DNA of 64,000 nucleotides, taken from positions 1 through 64,000 of the forward strand of contig NZ_NWTI01000019.1 in NCBI RefSeq assembly GCF_002531575.1, read 5' to 3'. The stretch comes from Bradyrhizobium sp. Y36. GTDB lineage: Bacteria > Pseudomonadota > Alphaproteobacteria > Rhizobiales > Xanthobacteraceae. The stretch's first letter is position 1. Every line of letters begins with the position of its first letter. The translations under genes were made by a program, and so were the position numbers. Shown piece by piece: positions 63,445 to 64,000 of the stretch. The notes below the pieces were generated by a model. That model had not been told where the DNA came from, searched no databases, and was given only the letters and a program-made list of their open reading frames with translations.

Positions 63445-64000
63445 ATGACCGCACAGGACAACAAGCTCGGCGATACCGACGACAAGATCTTCGTCGGCAA
63501 GGGAGCGGAGCAGGCCTGGCTGACGCTGGCGCTCGCCAATCGCCATGGCCTCGTCACGGGTGCAACCGGAACCGGCAAGACCGTGACGCTGCAAGTGATG
63601 GCGGAAGGATTTGCGCGCGCCGGTGTTCCGGTCTTCGCCGCCGACATCAAGGGCGACCTCTCGGGCATCTCGGAGGTGGGCGAAGCGAAGGACTTCATCG
63701 TCAAGCGCGCCACTGAAATGGGGCTGAATTTCCAGCCCGACCAGTTCTCGACGGTGTTCTGGGACGTGTTCGGCGAGCAGGGTCATCCGGTGCGCGCGAC
63801 CGTCACGGAAATGGGGCCGCTTCTGCTCGCGCGCATGCTCGACCTCAACGACGTGCAGGAAGGGGTGCTCAACGTCGCCTTCCGCGTCGCTGACGACGCC
63901 GGTTTGACCCTGATCGATATGAAGGATTTGCGCGCGCTGCTCGACGCCATCGTGCCCGATAGCGGGAAGAAGGGGGCGGATGCGGAGGAGGATCCGCTCG
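63445..64000 (+). CDS. HerA-like (DUF853) ATPase, 5' part
   Basis: The first 185 residues of a HerA/FtsK-type P-loop ATPase of the DUF853 (YjgR-like) family. Walker A is GATGTGKT (39-46), preceded by FVGKGAEQAWLTLALANRHG and followed by PVFAADIKGDLSGIS. The gene runs off the window, so the C-terminal Walker B and the overall length cannot be seen. Such proteins are predicted DNA-translocating or stress-related ATPases; the exact role is unknown. Confidence 0.88.
   Translation, partial: MTAQDNKLGDTDDKIFVGKGAEQAWLTLALANRHGLVTGATGTGKTVTLQVMAEGFARAGVPVFAADIKGDLSGISEVGEAKDFIVKRATEMGLNFQPDQFSTVFWDVFGEQGHPVRATVTEMGPLLLARMLDLNDVQEGVLNVAFRVADDAGLTLIDMKDLRALLDAIVPDSGKKGADAEEDPL

Overview
The window is GC-rich alphaproteobacterial chromosome, almost certainly Bradyrhizobium or a very close relative. 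The evidence is the hopanoid block (hpnH, ispH, hpnN, hpnO), a sigma factor and NrsF-type regulator pair whose two cysteines fall at the positions (129 and 179) I recall for OsrA of B. japonicum, an imuA-imuB-dnaE2 mutasome, a TIGR03808/TIGR03809-type gene pair, and many short palindromic intergenic repeats of the kind that litter Bradyrhizobium genomes. I see no rRNA, tRNA, CRISPR array, IS transposase or prophage. Most of it reads as core chromosome rather than a genomic island.

Layout. 1-730 is a gene-free patch of three repeat families ending in the hpnH terminator. 731-8038 holds hopanoid genes: hpnH and ispH leftward, hpnN and hpnO rightward, with a DUF2147 gene between the last two. 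8114-11986 holds small membrane or secreted proteins, an anti-sigma remnant, and a leftward set: metallophosphoesterase, cupredoxin, ECF sigma factor, zinc anti-sigma factor. 12173-17777 is metabolic (alpha/beta hydrolase, GMC oxidoreductase, M20 amidohydrolase, phosphate permease). 17877-26475 is a DNA-damage block: UdgX-type uracil-DNA glycosylase and its radical SAM partner leftward, imuA-imuB-dnaE2 rightward, with one perfect LexA box between them. 26617-37903 carries an SDR, a CoA transferase, a heavy-metal-type RND pump with adaptor, an amidohydrolase, a P-loop protein, a TolC-like protein and an enoyl-CoA hydratase.

38014-46053 is a regulatory stretch: ecfF-osrA (oxidative stress ECF pair), a DUF2336 protein with a diguanylate cyclase, then an overlapping operon of ECF sigma factor, membrane anti-sigma factor and secreted subtilase. 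46539-48819 is the TIGR03809/TIGR03808 pair. 49025-60250 is largely propionate/methylmalonyl-CoA and carboxylate uptake: pcp, meaB, tctABC, an SRPBCC protein, a DUF3298 protein, an MNT-type nucleotidyltransferase, and both methylmalonyl-CoA mutase subunits with a GFA-like gene wedged between them. 60333-62051 is folP-folB-folK. The right end has DUF4332 and DUF2267-type proteins and the start of a HerA-like ATPase cut by the window edge.

Most notable: (i) a palindromic repeat inside the dnaE2 reading frame; (ii) an ECF/anti-sigma/subtilase operon whose anti-sigma factor ends in a periplasmic domain resembling a subtilase propeptide; (iii) a shared LexA box that would put the UdgX pair and the mutasome under one SOS switch; (iv) a two-copy repeat that supplies the stop codon of the upstream gene and a covarying terminator-like hairpin between convergent genes. 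All calls come from reading the sequence; no database search was run.
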